Assembly (NCBI RefSeq): GCF_029889805.1
Contig: NZ_JARANT010000006.1
Coordinates: 1 to 51,303 of the forward strand
Direction of reading: 5' to 3'
Length of the DNA stretch: 51,303 bases
Source: Halorubrum sp. Boch-26
Lineage (GTDB): Archaea > Halobacteriota > Halobacteria > Halobacteriales > Haloferacaceae
The position numbers and the translations under genes are program-made. The notes under the pieces were generated by a model. It saw only the letters and a program-made list of their open reading frames with translations. It was not told where the DNA came from and searched no databases. This document shows, in pieces, positions 50,938-51,303 of this stretch. Numbering within the stretch: the first letter of the stretch is position 1; the number at the start of each line of letters is the position of its first letter.

Positions 50938-51303
50938 ATGCGAACGATCGTCTTCGACGGCCGGACCGGCGCAGCCGGCGACATGGTCTGCGCCGCGCTG
51001 ATCGCGGCCGGCGCAGACCCCGAGGCGCTCTCGCCAGTGACGGACCGGCTCCCGGTTCGCTACGAGGTCGGGGAGGCGACGAAGAACGGGATCCGGGCGA
51101 CGACCGTCGACGTGCTCCTCGACGGCGACGACGACGAGAGCGGGGCGACGGGGAACGACGGTGAGCACGATCACGGCGACGGGCACGATCACAGCCACGA
51201 TCACAGCCACAGCCACAACCACGACCACAACACAAAACAACAACTACCGCAACCGCCGATACTCCTGAACAACAACACACACATCTTCTGTTTTTTTTAT
51301 AAA
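50938..51303 (+). CDS. larC: LarC-type nickel insertion protein, 3' truncated
   Basis: The N-terminus TIVFDGRTGAAGDMVCAALIAAGAD matches LarC/DUF111 proteins, followed by a histidine-aspartate-rich insert (HDHGDGHDHSHDHSHSHNHDH) that binds nickel. LarC makes the nickel-pincer nucleotide cofactor of lactate racemase by inserting nickel into its precursor. A full protein is over 400 residues, so most is missing. The last ~25 residues (from about 51229) no longer look like this protein and probably reflect faulty end sequence. Confidence 0.85.
   Translation, partial: MRTIVFDGRTGAAGDMVCAALIAAGADPEALSPVTDRLPVRYEVGEATKNGIRATTVDVLLDGDDDESGATGNDGEHDHGDGHDHSHDHSHSHNHDHNTKQQLPQPPILLNNNTHIFCFFYK
51229..51303. 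other. Probable low-quality contig end
   Basis: Directly after the CAC/CAT-rich repeat the composition changes to A/C- then T-rich, ending in an eight-T run and TATAAA. The translated end (NTKQQLPQPPILLNNN, then FCFFYK) is unlike any haloarchaeal protein. A sequencing or assembly artefact is more likely than biology. Confidence 0.7.

Noticed and set aside
51160-51228. Repeats resembling a small CRISPR or tandem array
   Set aside because: These are CAC/CAT-rich codons for the histidine-rich metal-binding loop of LarC. No CRISPR repeat-spacer array was seen anywhere in the window.

Overview
The window is G+C-rich haloarchaeal chromosome, most like Halorubrum or a close relative. The evidence is very acidic proteins, heavy use of GTG starts and ATGA/GTGA gene overlaps, TATA-box promoters about 25-30 bases before leaderless starts, and archaeal genes such as a Cdc48 AAA ATPase, haloarchaeal Htr transducer and haloarchaeal nos genes. 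It starts inside a site-2 protease gene and ends inside a larC gene. The last ~75 bases look like a poor contig end, so the window may be one whole contig.

Layout. 1-9.4 kb is chromosomal housekeeping: membrane protease, LOR/SDH-type enzyme, acetyltransferase, SdpI-like membrane protein, universal stress protein, two-domain sulfurtransferase, a photolyase reduced to its N-terminal domain, a short GlpA-like FAD enzyme and a thioredoxin-reductase-like protein. At 9,582-9,655 lies an intact tRNA-Tyr(GTA). A ~21.4 kb provirus is integrated in its 3' end. A 20-base copy of the tRNA end recurs at 31,074-31,093, and a second 15-base copy sits closer to the integrase at 30,953-30,967.

The provirus (about 9.64-31.09 kb) resembles the tailless, membrane-containing icosahedral haloviruses of the sphaerolipovirus/simulovirus group (SH1, HHIV-2, SNJ1). 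It has a packaging-type ATPase, a small membrane protein and two adjacent small capsid-like proteins (173 and 241 aa), followed by a tightly coupled run of small transmembrane or spike-like proteins. Left of the ATPase are coupled early/regulatory genes (SWIM zinc finger plus HTH, ribbon-helix-helix), an A+T-rich accessory block with a catalytic-domain-only tyrosine recombinase, and six co-translated probable virion genes. Right of the structural operon (25-29.2 kb) is an A+T-rich cargo zone. It holds several membrane proteins and a putative modification-sensing PD-(D/E)XK endonuclease bracketed by two diverged copies of a coiled-coil gene. Ribbon-helix-helix regulators, a mini zinc-finger protein and the integrase close the element. 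No DNA polymerase or familiar replication initiator is visible.

From 31.1 to 51.3 kb the chromosome resumes: a decayed stretch next to the att site, a soluble PAS-containing chemoreceptor, an NTF2-like protein, a second Usp and a DJ-1/PfpI protein. Then comes a copper/respiration neighbourhood (Sco lipoprotein, SafE-like membrane protein, double winged-helix regulator, nosY-nosF-nosD and divergent nosL, but no nosZ). The rest is carB, an S66 LD-carboxypeptidase, small haloarchaeal proteins, cdc48 and a truncated larC.
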